From a virus: a stretch of 40,720 nt of DNA. Position numbers and translations under genes: made by a program. Below the pieces are notes generated by a model. It was given only the letters and a program-made list of their open reading frames with translations, made no database searches and was not told the origin of the DNA. The DNA is taken from the IMG/VR virus record IMGVR_UViG_3300046002_004017, positions 1 to 40,720 of that record. One strand, 5' to 3'. Positions 8,699 through 16,789 of the stretch are shown here, piece after piece. The stretch's first letter is position 1. Each line of letters starts with the position of its first letter.

Positions 8699-9348
8699 GC
8701 AGCCCTAATGATAAAAGTCATGGTTAATAAAGAATACGCTGCACTGATACTTGAGCAAGGAATACTAGAGTTGCTAACCACACCAGCAACCTCCTTCACC
8801 CCTGCCCAAAGAAGGATGCTAAGACCGCTCCCACTTGAACTGTGAGTATCAGCACGAGTTGAAAATCCTGACAAACTAGCATTTGATTGGCTTGACGATA
8901 CGGTATCTACTCCACCCTTAACCCCTCTATGGCAGACCAAGTGATTATTTCCATCTGTAGGTGGGCTAACAGCAATACAAGATGTATTAGTGTTAGTGGT
9001 GTATGTTCCGTCACCGTACACAGGGGAGTCAAGATGTGCCCCCCTAACCACGAAAGGGAGCGCTTGGGTGCTAGAAGCTCTCCCATTAAAAGATGCACTC
9101 GGTTCGCTAGACGATGATGCGATTTTCCAATATACGCCTGACGTATATGTCCAGCCCGTTGAAATGATGCCTCCTACGAATGCGATGACTACAAGTAAAT
9201 CACCAGCTTGATGTGGCGGCATGGGTACTATGATGGGGGTATTTGCGGCAGCCCCTACAATAGCACCTACGCTTACGATAGCAGGAGGGACTAAACCACT
9301 TACATTACCACCACCCATCAACATTGTATTTAAGCTAGCGGGTATCAT
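8695..9348 (-). CDS. Putative virion surface/adhesin protein
   Basis: This 217-aa protein is rich in Ser, Gly, Thr and Val with few charged residues, and is predicted beta-structured. The pattern QAGDLLVVIAFVGG followed by W-containing strands resembles phage and prophage surface or tail-tip proteins that decorate virions. I chose the ATG at 9348 because it overlaps the upstream stop as ATGA; a TTG two codons earlier is less likely. Together with the preceding 132-aa protein and the following chaperone-like protein it looks like a receptor-binding or decoration cassette. The exact virion location cannot be told from sequence. Confidence 0.5.
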   Translation of the reverse strand: MIPASLNTMLMGGGNVSGLVPPAIVSVGAIVGAAANTPIIVPMPPHQAGDLLVVIAFVGGIISTGWTYTSGVYWKIASSSSEPSASFNGRASSTQALPFVVRGAHLDSPVYGDGTYTTNTNTSCIAVSPPTDGNNHLVCHRGVKGGVDTVSSSQSNASLSGFSTRADTHSSSGSGLSILLWAGVKEVAGVVSNSSIPCSSISAAYSLLTMTFIIRAA

Positions 9349-9743
9349 GCCCAAGCCTTGCTCAAAACAGCATGGATTGATGTTGATGTTCTCACCACAT
9401 AATCCAACCTATCTACTGTGTCAGCAACCGTACTCAATGATGGTGTAGTTCCACCTGCAAAATCCCAATAAGAACCAAACGCAAGTGTTCTGCTACCTGT
9501 TGCATCTTGCGTGATAAAGATTGAGCCTGATTGCCCAGCGACTAAATTTGATGGGTTATCGAGGGTGCGATTACCACCAAGCGTGACGCTAAAGAAGTTA
9601 CTATCGTTAAAATCAGATGCAATGTTTGCTACATCAGTTAATTCTGTTACTTCACCTCGTTGAGCCGCTGTGAATGATTGAGCTACCCCTAACTCAGCAT
9701 CAGGTATTCTTTTAAATACCCCATCTATCAATAGTGTATTCAT
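9345..9743 (-). CDS. Putative fibre/decoration protein (132 aa)
   Basis: The start at 9743 (MNTLLIDGVFKRIPD) is set by an AAGGAG eight bases upstream; the frame is open further upstream but lacks a better site. The protein has FTAAQRGEVTELTD and a beta-rich C-terminus with SGSIFITQDATGSRTLAFGS, a pattern common in phage fibre or pyocin-like trimeric repeat domains. It is the first gene after the terminator at 9763-9800 and is ATGA-coupled to the adhesin-like gene. A surface-exposed virion component is likely; exact identity is unknown. Confidence 0.55.
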   Translation of the reverse strand: MNTLLIDGVFKRIPDAELGVAQSFTAAQRGEVTELTDVANIASDFNDSNFFSVTLGGNRTLDNPSNLVAGQSGSIFITQDATGSRTLAFGSYWDFAGGTTPSLSTVADTVDRLDYVVRTSTSIHAVLSKAWA

Positions 9744-9762
9744 ATTAAATCTCCTTAGTACT

Positions 9763-9800
9763 AAAAAAAAGCCACTCAAAGGTTTCCCTAAGAATGGCTT
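9763..9800 (-). terminator. Intrinsic terminator downstream of capsid/endonuclease genes
   Basis: On the minus strand AAGCCATTC pairs with GAGTGGCTT (one mismatch), followed by eight T. It sits where T7 has its T-phi terminator after gene 10, except that the endonuclease VII-like gene lies between capsid and terminator here. It would lower transcription of the fibre-type cassette relative to capsid. Confidence 0.8.
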
Positions 9801-9805
9801 ATGTG

Positions 9806-10213
9806 TTACTTATTGTTTATTAGATACTGAGCAGCTTCTAGAAGAATATGTGGATTGTCTTGTGCATGACCTAACATTGAATTACAAGTAGGGCAGAGGA
9901 GTCCTCTAACCGTACCTGTTTCATGGTCATGGTCTATTACCAGTGGATTATATTTAAAAGTTGCATGAGGTATATCCTCTACTTTTGTCTTACAGATTGC
10001 ACAAGAGTTATCTTGAGTTTCTCTAAGTTCATTTATGTATCCCACAGTGACGTTATAACGGGTTGCTGCTGTATGAGAACTCCGACAGTGTTCACACTCA
10101 GTACGATACTTTTGGGAATCGTTACGGAACTGAAAGGCTGTCAGAGGTTTCTCTACGTTACATTTTCTACATTTCTTATAGGTTATATTAAGCTGATTTA
10201 AGCTCAACAGCAC
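9806..10213 (-). CDS. Endonuclease VII-family HNH/His-Me finger endonuclease (free-standing)
   Basis: This 135-aa protein has an N-terminal zinc-ribbon (CRKCN at about 14-18, CEHC further on) and a C-terminal endonuclease VII core: CAIC, then LVIDHDHETGTVRGLLCPTC with the metal-site DHDH, then NSMLGHAQDN. This family includes T4 gp49 resolvase and many free-standing homing-type nucleases. The start is a GTG at 10213 inside the last nine codons of the major capsid gene, in another frame; no ATG is available. T7 encodes a different resolvase (gp3), which this phage also has. An inserted selfish nuclease next to capsid is therefore more likely than a core resolvase. Confidence 0.82.
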   Translation of the reverse strand: MLLSLNQLNITYKKCRKCNVEKPLTAFQFRNDSQKYRTECEHCRSSHTAATRYNVTVGYINELRETQDNSCAICKTKVEDIPHATFKYNPLVIDHDHETGTVRGLLCPTCNSMLGHAQDNPHILLEAAQYLINNK

Positions 10214-11111
10214 ACTCAGGTCTAATTATCCCATGACCTACTGCATATTTAGACACAATCAAAGTACCCTGACGGCGCATATCGTACTCAGACTCAGTAG
10301 CTAAATCCATTAACTTAACTGTACCGATTGCTGCCTTGTTCATAACGAGACCTACAGTTGTACTGAAGTTACCTTGATAGGCTGCGACACCTGTAGTAAC
10401 GTTAGAGTTAGGCAAAGCATTAGTCTTAACGACTTCAATACCAGCTACACGTAAGATAGTACCATCTGAGATTGCACCTGCACCACCGTACCATTGGTTA
10501 ATCATAGTGGTATTCTGAGCTAACAAGTAGTACTGAGCAGGACGTAAGAATACATTACGCTCACTACCAATATTCTTTTCATCTAATACTTGAGCAGCAC
10601 TAAACAAGCCAGCAGCTAATACAGCAGAATCAGTACCATAAGTAGCATTAGTTAACGCTGAACCGCCTGAACCACCTGTTACTGTTGCTGTACCACGAGC
10701 AGCTAATACACCTACTTGAGCTAGGTTCTTATCCATTGTTTCAGCTAATACTTTACCTGTTTCATCAGAGTAAATTGAACGTACATCGTAGTGATTCTTA
10801 GCTTCATCAATGTTAGCAATGAAAGCCTGCGCTACTAACAAGTCATCAATAGTGATAACACGTTCAGCAGCGTTTACAGAGCCACCTACTAATTCAGTAC
10901 CGGGTGTGTGGTATGCAGCAGAGATTGTACCTACTGCTGGGAAACTAGCTGATTTACCATTAGAGATAGAACGGACACTAGATTTACCTAAGAATACATT
11001 TTCACGATGAAAAGCTGTTAATACTTCACCTGAGAAAACTTTTAGAAAGAGTGCGTCTACATCACCAGCACCATTGACTTGACCTAAACGACTAACGGTT
11101 GCGTTTGCCAT
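10188..11111 (-). CDS. Major capsid protein (T7 gp10-like)
   Basis: This 307-aa protein follows the scaffold gene and shows T7 major-capsid patterns: GEVLTAFHRENVFLGKSSVR near the N-terminus, KSASFPAVGTI, and a C-terminal GIIRPECAVELKSA that resembles the gp10 P-domain end. It builds the HK97-fold icosahedral shell. T7 gp10A is 345 aa, so this is a compact version, with no sign of a frameshifted gp10B extension. It has an unusually long 238-bp upstream untranslated leader, and its stop region contains the start of the endonuclease gene. Confidence 0.93.
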   Translation of the reverse strand: MANATVSRLGQVNGAGDVDALFLKVFSGEVLTAFHRENVFLGKSSVRSISNGKSASFPAVGTISAAYHTPGTELVGGSVNAAERVITIDDLLVAQAFIANIDEAKNHYDVRSIYSDETGKVLAETMDKNLAQVGVLAARGTATVTGGSGGSALTNATYGTDSAVLAAGLFSAAQVLDEKNIGSERNVFLRPAQYYLLAQNTTMINQWYGGAGAISDGTILRVAGIEVVKTNALPNSNVTTGVAAYQGNFSTTVGLVMNKAAIGTVKLMDLATESEYDMRRQGTLIVSKYAVGHGIIRPECAVELKSA

Positions 11112-11349
11112 AATTTTATTTCCTTATTTGATATGATATAATTGATAGAAACTGAAAGTCACTACCATTGGGTATCACTCAAGTTACTACTGGTTCACGC
11201 AGAGTTATCTCCCCTCAGGAAGGCTAAGGCTATGTGTATGAACTATTTGTGAATTTACTACTAGAAAGAGGTTGCCTCTCCATAATCCTGTTTACCAGTT
11301 AAGGCTATATCGGAGTGTCTAGAGACTATCTAGAGAGGACTTAATATTA
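11112..11349 (-). other. 238-bp untranslated leader between scaffold and capsid genes
   Basis: No gene is seen here. On the minus strand it holds a CTCTAGATAGTCTCTAGA element (about 11318-11336), a small AGAGG-CAA-CCTCT hairpin (11267-11279) followed by TTTC, and an AT-rich stretch leading to AAGGAAATAAAATT before the capsid ATG. I could not align the phage promoter motif here. It could be an mRNA processing or stabilising leader for the most highly expressed virion gene. Confidence 0.5.
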
Positions 11350-12168
11350 CTAAAAGATATTACTATTTGCTAACTTACCTTCTACTTTAGCTCGGAAGGC
11401 AGGGTCAGTCTTGTACTTAGGGTCTGCCATATCTGTCATCATCTGAGCGCGAGACTCATAAGCACCTGAAGACACCTTAGAGTTTGTCTTACCAGTAATC
11501 AGAGAACCTGTATTACCAGTATCAGCACCATACTTAGACCACATATCACGTACTGCTAACTCTCGTACACCTGCTACTGGGGAGTTAATCGCTGCGTTAT
11601 ATGCTTGGACATCTGTAGGACTACCATTGACTTTAGCCCATTCAATCATTGCTTTATAACCTTCAGCACCCTCAGTAATTGAGTAAGCCTGTGTACGCAT
11701 GACTTCTACTTTAGCTGTTTGCCCATCAATGTAGCTATCTACCATCTCTTTAGGGATACCAGCTTTAGCTAACTTATCATAGCTATCCTGAGATAATTCA
11801 CCTTCTTCAGCATATTGAGCTGATAGGGATTGCATATCTAACCCTGCATCTGAGACAGCTTTATTAGCTACATCATCAGTAGTCTCACTCTTACTGTTGT
11901 CTTTCGGAGTATCTACTGGTTTCTCTACTGGTTTATTTTTAGACTTCTCTAGTTCTACATAGCTTTTAGCTAGAGATTGGTAGTCTACTTCACCAGTAAC
12001 TGGGTTATAAAACTTATCGGGAATACCTTCAGGTTTCGCTTGAATCTCTTCAGGTTTCTCAGGGGGTACACCACCATTAACAGCAGCTTCACCCTTAGCA
12101 GCCATAGCATCAATGTATTCCTGAGACTCAGGGTTTAACTCAGGGTTTACTACAAGTTGTTCTGCCAT
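11350..12168 (-). CDS. Capsid assembly/scaffolding protein (T7 gp9-like)
   Basis: This 272-aa acidic, hydrophilic protein lies between portal and capsid genes as T7 gene 9 does (307 aa). It contains the PDKFYNPVTGEVDYQSLAKSY-type segment (here GIPDKFYNPVTGEVDYQSLA) that is conserved in T7-like scaffolds, and a Lys/Glu-rich central region. It directs procapsid assembly and leaves before DNA packaging. The ATG at 12168 starts two bases after the preceding small gene. Confidence 0.9.
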   Translation of the reverse strand: MAEQLVVNPELNPESQEYIDAMAAKGEAAVNGGVPPEKPEEIQAKPEGIPDKFYNPVTGEVDYQSLAKSYVELEKSKNKPVEKPVDTPKDNSKSETTDDVANKAVSDAGLDMQSLSAQYAEEGELSQDSYDKLAKAGIPKEMVDSYIDGQTAKVEVMRTQAYSITEGAEGYKAMIEWAKVNGSPTDVQAYNAAINSPVAGVRELAVRDMWSKYGADTGNTGSLITGKTNSKVSSGAYESRAQMMTDMADPKYKTDPAFRAKVEGKLANSNIF

Positions 12169-12169
12169 A

Positions 12170-12355
12170 TTAGTAATGTGTTACCACCGTACCGTTAGCA
12201 AGAGTGTACTCTGAGCCACTTGAGACAGCTTGTGTTAATACTGTATTAGCAGGAGTGTTTAGTTCCTCTTTAGCATCCTGACTACCTTGATTAAAATCTA
12301 CAAGAGCATCTGTTACTGGTTCTTGTGTTAATACTTCTAATTTCTCTTTAGCCAT
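12170..12355 (-). CDS. Small hypothetical protein between portal and scaffold
   Basis: This 61-aa hydrophilic protein begins MAKEKLEVLTQEPV. The start overlaps the portal stop by 8 bases and the gene ends just before the scaffold start, so it belongs to the same translation unit. I do not recognise a family or see a membrane segment. Small genes at this place are common in T7-like phages of aquatic bacteria. Function is unknown; an assembly accessory is plausible from context. Confidence 0.6.
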   Translation of the reverse strand: MAKEKLEVLTQEPVTDALVDFNQGSQDAKEELNTPANTVLTQAVSSGSEYTLANGTVVTHY

Positions 12356-13937
12356 TTACTGGTTGTCCTTGTGGTATCTGTTGCTGACTAGCCATATCTG
12401 ACATTCCCTTAACTGCATTAGGAATAGCCTGTTGTGCCATCTGCATCATTTGTTCTTGTTGAGCTTTCTGTTCTACTTCAGCTTGAGACTTAATGAGATT
12501 CTTAGTGTCAATCTGTAGGGCAGATGCTCTACGTTTAATGTATTCATCTACATTCAAGAATTTAGTAAGTGCATCAGCACCTAGTATCTGTAATGATTGT
12601 AGGAATAAGTCTAGTTTCTGTAAGTCTGCTGTACGACCTAGAGCTTCCATACCAGTAGTGATAGTTGGTTTAACCATCTCTTTAGGTAACGCTGGAATCT
12701 TCCCTTGTCGTTGCATACGTGTCATAAGTAAAGAGACTAAAGGTAATTGTAGTTCCTGTGCGAGTACACTGTAGATACCACCTAGGGCATCTTCAAGTTC
12801 ACTAGCCATGTAACGTATCTCTTCAGCAGTTACCCTATCACCCTTACGTTGGACTGCTGAGTTCAACATGAAAGCATAGGATAATCTCTCAGTAATCCCC
12901 TGAGCTACTTCCATAGCTACTCTGAAGTCACCTTGCTTGTCTGTCCGTAACATGGTGACATCAGCAGCATTACCTTCAAGAACCGCTAAGTTCTCAGCTT
13001 CAGCTACATTACGTTTACGTGTAGTACCATTAGGAGACACAAAGATTAACATCTTGGCAGCAGCAGCAGAGGCTTGTACGATTGCCTTTGTAAGACCCTC
13101 AAGTGACTTCAAGTCTCCTAAGTATTCTTCTACATAAGAACGACCATAGTCTTCATTGTCAACTGAGATTAACCGTAGAGCCATGAAAGGACTCTTATCT
13201 TTTGGATAAGTTGCCTTAGTGGATTCTATTACTTTACCTTTAACTTCTTGGCTTACTTCCCATGTACCTGTATCTGTACGTTGAACCATAGTGAATACTT
13301 CAACTTCTTCATCATCATTATCAATGACTTCACCTTCAGCTTTTTCTTCAGAGGTACTCTCAGGTTTATCTAACTCTAATTCTTTACGAATCTTAGAATC
13401 TAATACATGAACTGAGATGTCTTCTTTAGTGATGATACGCTGTACATTACCCATAGGGTCTCTTACACATACATAGCGGTCTAACCTAAAGACTCTTAAG
13501 GTTGTTGAGTTAGGGGGTAAGTAAAGTAATACATTACCTGCTATCACTAATTGCTTTATACCCTCAAAGAGTTGTACACGAATACTAGAAGAATTAACTT
13601 CAGCTACTATACGTTTCTCAATGGTACTCAAAGCATCCTCAGCATCACCCTTAGATTTACCTAGAGCTTCTAACACATCGTCATCTACAGATAACCTAAA
13701 GAAAGGCTGTGAGGGTGGGAAGAGAGCTAAAAGTAATTTACTAGAGATATTATTAAGACCTCTAGCACCAACACCTTGATAGGGTGTACTAAACTTAGTA
13801 GAACTTCCCTTAGCTGCTGGAGGTACTAACGTAGGAATCGTATAGGTAGCACATTGTCTTGCTCTGTCTAGGTATATATTCCTGTCAGGGTCTAACCTAG
13901 CGTACTCTCCTGCTATCGTTGTAGATGACCTAGCCAT
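12348..13937 (-). CDS. Head-to-tail connector / portal protein (T7 gp8-like)
   Basis: This 529-aa protein matches T7 gp8 (536 aa) in length. Near the N-terminus are YTIPTLVPP and the FSTPYQGVGARGLNNISSKL segment; LLALFPPSQPFFRLS follows, all typical of podoviral portals. The C-terminus is Gln/Met-rich (EQKAQQEQMMQMAQQA). It forms the 12-subunit ring through which DNA is packaged and ejected, and it nucleates scaffold assembly. The ATG at 13937 begins at the stop of the Pro-rich small gene upstream. Confidence 0.95.
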   Translation of the reverse strand: MARSSTTIAGEYARLDPDRNIYLDRARQCATYTIPTLVPPAAKGSSTKFSTPYQGVGARGLNNISSKLLLALFPPSQPFFRLSVDDDVLEALGKSKGDAEDALSTIEKRIVAEVNSSSIRVQLFEGIKQLVIAGNVLLYLPPNSTTLRVFRLDRYVCVRDPMGNVQRIITKEDISVHVLDSKIRKELELDKPESTSEEKAEGEVIDNDDEEVEVFTMVQRTDTGTWEVSQEVKGKVIESTKATYPKDKSPFMALRLISVDNEDYGRSYVEEYLGDLKSLEGLTKAIVQASAAAAKMLIFVSPNGTTRKRNVAEAENLAVLEGNAADVTMLRTDKQGDFRVAMEVAQGITERLSYAFMLNSAVQRKGDRVTAEEIRYMASELEDALGGIYSVLAQELQLPLVSLLMTRMQRQGKIPALPKEMVKPTITTGMEALGRTADLQKLDLFLQSLQILGADALTKFLNVDEYIKRRASALQIDTKNLIKSQAEVEQKAQQEQMMQMAQQAIPNAVKGMSDMASQQQIPQGQPVNG

Positions 13938-14126
13938 TTAAACTCCTGTAGGAATACCTAAACCAGTATCTACCTTGTTAGTCTTTAGAGCATCCTTACC
14001 TTTCTTAGTAGCACCTGAAGCTGACATTACATCAGGGTCTTCAGGAGAACCCGCTAGGAACACAGGGGTTGGTTCAGGTGGAGGCAAAGGAGGTGGAGCA
14101 TCAGGAACATCAGAACCCATACACAT
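13938..14126 (-). CDS. Proline-rich small virion-assembly protein (T7 gp7.3-like position)
   Basis: This 62-aa protein contains a PPPLPPPEPTPVF run and a Gly/Ser/Lys-rich C-terminus ending GLGIPTGV. Directly upstream of the portal, it resembles in size, composition and place the T7 gp7.3-type tail assembly or host-range protein. The start has an MCMG N-terminus like the MCxP starts of other small virion genes in this genome (7253, 4532 and 14906). The match is compositional, so the assignment is tentative. Confidence 0.6.
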   Translation of the reverse strand: MCMGSDVPDAPPPLPPPEPTPVFLAGSPEDPDVMSASGATKKGKDALKTNKVDTGLGIPTGV

Positions 14127-14129
14127 AGG

Positions 14130-14318
14130 CTAATCCTTTTCATTATAAATTGTATTGTTAGAATCTAAGACTAAGGAGTTAAGATGTTCTACTAGCCTAC
14201 GCTGATAGATACGACCCCACAGTTCTCTATCAGAAATACTGTCTGTTACATTAAGTGGAGGGTACATGACATTAAGTTCTTTAATTAAGTCTGTACTAAA
14301 GGGAGGAATAACTTGCAT
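14130..14318 (-). CDS. Small hypothetical protein, first gene after the late phage promoter
   Basis: This 62-aa protein (MQVIPPFSTDLIKELNVMYP at the N-terminus) is the first reading frame downstream of the phage promoter at 14385-14423. It contains DRELWGRIYQRRLVEHLNSL, a helical basic segment found in small proteins at this position in several T7-like phages. Function is unknown. It precedes the Pro-rich gene by 3 bases. Confidence 0.65.
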   Translation of the reverse strand: MQVIPPFSTDLIKELNVMYPPLNVTDSISDRELWGRIYQRRLVEHLNSLVLDSNNTIYNEKD

Positions 14319-14346
14319 AGAATCCTTAAGTAAATTGAAAGGTAAT

Positions 14347-14371
14347 CTTATAGATTATCTTATAGATTATT
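14347..14371 (-). repeat. Tandem ATCTATAAG leader repeat downstream of phage promoter
   Basis: Two 12-bp direct copies, ATAATCTATAAG on the minus strand, lie about 20 bases after the presumed start of the late promoter. The same 25-bp unit recurs at 33457-33481, and a variant at 28588-28606, each time just downstream of a promoter copy. Confidence 0.7.
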
Positions 14372-14384
14372 CTTAGGTATCATT

Positions 14385-14423
14385 ACCCCTATAACCGTCA
14401 CCGAAAACGGTAACCCATTGATT
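14385..14423 (-). promoter_or_regulatory. Phage RNA polymerase promoter, late (structural) genes
   Basis: Minus strand AATCAATGGGTTACCG, TTTTCGGTGACGG, TTATAGGGG. The last part resembles the T7 promoter end (TATAGGG), placing the likely first G at 14389. It aligns over about 36 bases with copies at 33.5 and 28.6 kb. It precedes the portal-scaffold-capsid block and would be read by the phage's own polymerase. Confidence 0.85.
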
Positions 14424-14466
14424 TCTATAGAAACACCTATATTTTCAATGGGTTTCCAGACTATAG

Positions 14467-14736
14467 CTAATAATGGTCTCCTGTACCTCCATTTTGCCCG
14501 ATAATATCTATCCTAGTTTCGTCCCAATCGTCTGTGGGAGACTCCATAGGTTTATCGGAGGAAGTGTTAAGTCCATCCACAGTATTGTTAACCCATTTCC
14601 ATTGAGAGATTTCTTCATCTGTGTACTCTTTAGGTTTCTTAGGTTTTCTAAAGATGTTATCGTAGTTGTCCTCGTAAGATTTACTTGGGGTTTTACTCTG
14701 TATCTTGTCACCAGTAATATCATTCTTAGCTACCAT
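14467..14736 (-). CDS. Small hydrophilic hypothetical protein (89 aa)
   Basis: Start and stop overlap as TAATG with the preceding 56-aa gene. The protein is highly charged, Asp/Lys/Ser-rich, with a DDWDETRIDIIGQNGGTGDHY C-terminus, and probably largely disordered. There is no recognised domain. It is the last gene before the late promoter at 14385-14423, so it belongs to the DNA-metabolism transcription unit. Confidence 0.55.
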   Translation of the reverse strand: MVAKNDITGDKIQSKTPSKSYEDNYDNIFRKPKKPKEYTDEEISQWKWVNNTVDGLNTSSDKPMESPTDDWDETRIDIIGQNGGTGDHY

Positions 14737-14906
14737 TAAAATCTACCTTGTAGGAGTGCTTTGAGAGGTTTCCACAGTAAAGAAACTAGAGAGTCATCAT
14801 GTTTTTCTAAAGTCTCTACAGCGTAGTCTTTAGGTACACCACTAGGTTTCTCATAGTTTCTACACTGAGGAGGAAGGGGAGGATAACCACCAGTGGGACT
14901 ACACAT
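14736..14906 (-). CDS. Small hypothetical protein (56 aa)
   Basis: The ATG at 14906 lies within the stop region of the DUF3310-like gene (CATGTGTAG) and the stop overlaps the next ATG as TAATG, so this short frame sits exactly between two coupled genes. The N-terminus MCSPTGGYPPLPPQC is Cys/Pro-rich, and the C-terminus LLWKPLKALLQGRF is amphipathic. Function is unknown; the seamless overlaps are the main support that it is real. Confidence 0.6.
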   Translation of the reverse strand: MCSPTGGYPPLPPQCRNYEKPSGVPKDYAVETLEKHDDSLVSLLWKPLKALLQGRF

Positions 14907-15273
14907 GACTAACCTGTTCCATTTGAATTAACATCTCAATGTAATGTTTAGCTTTCTCTAAGTCCTTAATACCATTCTTAGCTTTCCATCTACACACATA
15001 TTTAATTACATTACCTTCAGTGTAAGGAATATCGTTAGCATAGATAAACTCAATGGGTTGAATCTTAAAGCTCTTGTAGTGGTCTCCCCCTACTTGTAGG
15101 TCTAAAGGTTTATCCCCTGTAGTTTCTTCAGTTACACTTACCTTTGGTTCAAAGTAAATTAAACTTGGAGTCCTAGTACAATCCCAACATACTTCAGGTG
15201 CGTTATTGAAACCTGTACTAGCATCATGGTTAGTACAGTTAATACATTCAGCTTTTACTTTGGTGGTTGCCAT
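14899..15273 (-). CDS. DUF3310-like protein with N-terminal Cys motif
   Basis: This 124-aa protein has an N-terminal zinc-binding-like region (CINC at 10-13, later CWDC). The C-terminal part, with QVGGDHYKSFKIQPIEFI, then EGNVIKYVCRWKAKNG and DLEKAKHYIEMLI, matches the DUF3310 domain common in phages. DUF3310 proteins are often labelled nucleotide-kinase-like, but the activity is not established. The start overlaps the end of the exonuclease gene by 19 bases. The Cys-rich extension may be an added metal-binding domain. Confidence 0.78.
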   Translation of the reverse strand: MATTKVKAECINCTNHDASTGFNNAPEVCWDCTRTPSLIYFEPKVSVTEETTGDKPLDLQVGGDHYKSFKIQPIEFIYANDIPYTEGNVIKYVCRWKAKNGIKDLEKAKHYIEMLIQMEQVSHV

Positions 15274-16031
15274 AAGATTACCTTTCCTAATTTAAAATCA
15301 TATTCAGTATGTCTACATATCCTAGCTACTCTAGCTTGTGTGATAGCATCAAACTCAGTAAGACCTTTAGCTTCATATACAGAAACTATGCGATTCCATA
15401 GCGTCACCCAATCACCTTCTTCCCAATCAAGGAGTAACTTATCAAAGGCTTTATCCCCAGCACCCGGACAACCCTTGTAACCATCTGTAGGGTCTCCTGT
15501 GAGGCTTTGTCTAAAATGGTATAGGTTAGCCTCAGTTTCAGAAACAAATCGCTCTGAGGTGTCTTTACGTGGATTGTAGAGGTATCCTCCGATAGTCTTG
15601 AGGTCTTTATCTTCTGAGCATATAATCTTTTTACCTGAGATTAACTTAGGATGTGTCGCTAAGATACCAAGAATATCGTCAGCCTCCATCGTGGGTCTAC
15701 GGTAGCTCTCATAGGCTGTCGCTAAGTGTTCCTTAAGGGGATATAACCATTCAGGTCTTTTATCCATACCTTCTTTTCTGTGCATCTTGTAAGAAGGTAA
15801 TACACTGTTACGCCAATTCACCTTGTCATCACTAAGACAAACTATGAGTTCATCTGAGTTAGTTGCTTCAAGGTAACTATCTAGACATTCCTTTACCTGT
15901 TTCTTAATGTCATTAAAGTCATCATTGACTACCTTACTTACTATGTCATCACCCCAGTTAAACTTCTGCTCATTCACTGAGGCAATCTTGAAAGCCACTA
16001 TGTCAGAATCAACTAAGAGTGTAGTCTTCAT
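15255..16031 (-). CDS. 5'-3' exonuclease (T7 gp6-like)
   Basis: This 258-aa protein belongs to the FEN/5'-nuclease family. Metal-binding acidic motifs are visible: LVDSDIVAFK at the N-terminus, MEADDILGILAT in the middle, KIICSEDKDLKTIGG, and the helix-3-turn-type TGDPTDGYKGCPGAG near the C-terminus. In T7, gp6 removes RNA primers and degrades host DNA to recycle nucleotides. The ATG at 16031 overlaps the stop of a 56-aa gene as ATGA. Length is slightly below T7 gp6 (300 aa). Confidence 0.93.
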   Translation of the reverse strand: MKTTLLVDSDIVAFKIASVNEQKFNWGDDIVSKVVNDDFNDIKKQVKECLDSYLEATNSDELIVCLSDDKVNWRNSVLPSYKMHRKEGMDKRPEWLYPLKEHLATAYESYRRPTMEADDILGILATHPKLISGKKIICSEDKDLKTIGGYLYNPRKDTSERFVSETEANLYHFRQSLTGDPTDGYKGCPGAGDKAFDKLLLDWEEGDWVTLWNRIVSVYEAKGLTEFDAITQARVARICRHTEYDFKLGKVILWQPPK

Positions 16032-16198
16032 AGTGAGACTACTTTCTTCTTAGTTGTTTCATCCTGTATGCTGTAACCTTTAGGTAAATCTTTAAGTACC
16101 TCTGAGGCACACTTGAGACTTATATAGACTTCAGTTTTATTCTTATCTGTAATGCTTGTGTAGCCATTACCATTCTTATCTCTAATCGTGAAAGCCAT
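16028..16198 (-). CDS. Small hypothetical protein (56 aa) coupled to exonuclease
   Basis: The ATG at 16198 has an AAAGGAA site six bases upstream and the stop overlaps the exonuclease start as ATGA. The sequence MAFTIRDKNGNGYTSITDK and the C-terminal KKKVVSL are basic, with a small predicted beta-sheet. I recognise no family. Its position suggests an accessory to DNA replication or exonuclease regulation, which is inference only. Confidence 0.6.
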   Translation of the reverse strand: MAFTIRDKNGNGYTSITDKNKTEVYISLKCASEVLKDLPKGYSIQDETTKKKVVSL

Positions 16199-16207
16199 AC
16201 GTTTCCT

Positions 16208-16789
16208 TTACCATCTATATTCTCCACCAGCACCTATGAAATAATCCCCATCGCTATGGACTGACCCTGTGATACCTAAGTGAATCTCTTTGATTTGTAC
16301 GAGGTCTTCCCGTACATTAAGTCTTACTACAGGATTACTTGAGTCTCTCTTGAATCCATAGTCAACACTCGCATATCCTCTGTGTTCTAAAGAGAACCAC
16401 GGAGAGGGTAATGTAGCGACATAAGTTTTAGTTTCCCCTGTTGTAATGTCCACAACTTGATTAACTTCCGTATCTCGTTCCGACCTCTTAATAACACTCG
16501 AATCCGTGAGTTTGATGTTTGCATTAGCCACTGATTCCTTTGGTATCTTGACCCTACTCTTAGCTGAGTCTTTATAAACCTTGAGAGTTTTCTTTGGTGT
16601 ATCAAGTGTTACCTCCTGTTTGACTTCATGTTTAACTTCAGGTGACACTTGGGCTATCACGGGATTACCACTAGAAGTCTGTTGAGGACTCCGTAAGAGT
16701 AAACCCGTGAGTATCATTAAAATCCCTAACATCAGTAGTAGTATTGATACAGGGTAAGCACGTATCACATTGAGTATCTTTAAGTTCAT
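16208..16789 (-). CDS. Membrane-anchored protein with periplasmic domain (193 aa)
   Basis: Residues about 12-33 (VSILLLMLGILMILTGLLL) form one clear membrane span. It is followed by a Lys/Val-rich, probably extended region and a beta-rich C-terminus ending GITGSVHSDGDYFIGAGGEY. I do not recognise a named family; one possibility is a spanin-like or other envelope protein. It overlaps the preceding gene by 119 bases in a different frame, an unusually long overlap for this genome. Confidence 0.6.
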   Translation of the reverse strand: MNLKILNVIRAYPVSILLLMLGILMILTGLLLRSPQQTSSGNPVIAQVSPEVKHEVKQEVTLDTPKKTLKVYKDSAKSRVKIPKESVANANIKLTDSSVIKRSERDTEVNQVVDITTGETKTYVATLPSPWFSLEHRGYASVDYGFKRDSSNPVVRLNVREDLVQIKEIHLGITGSVHSDGDYFIGAGGEYRW

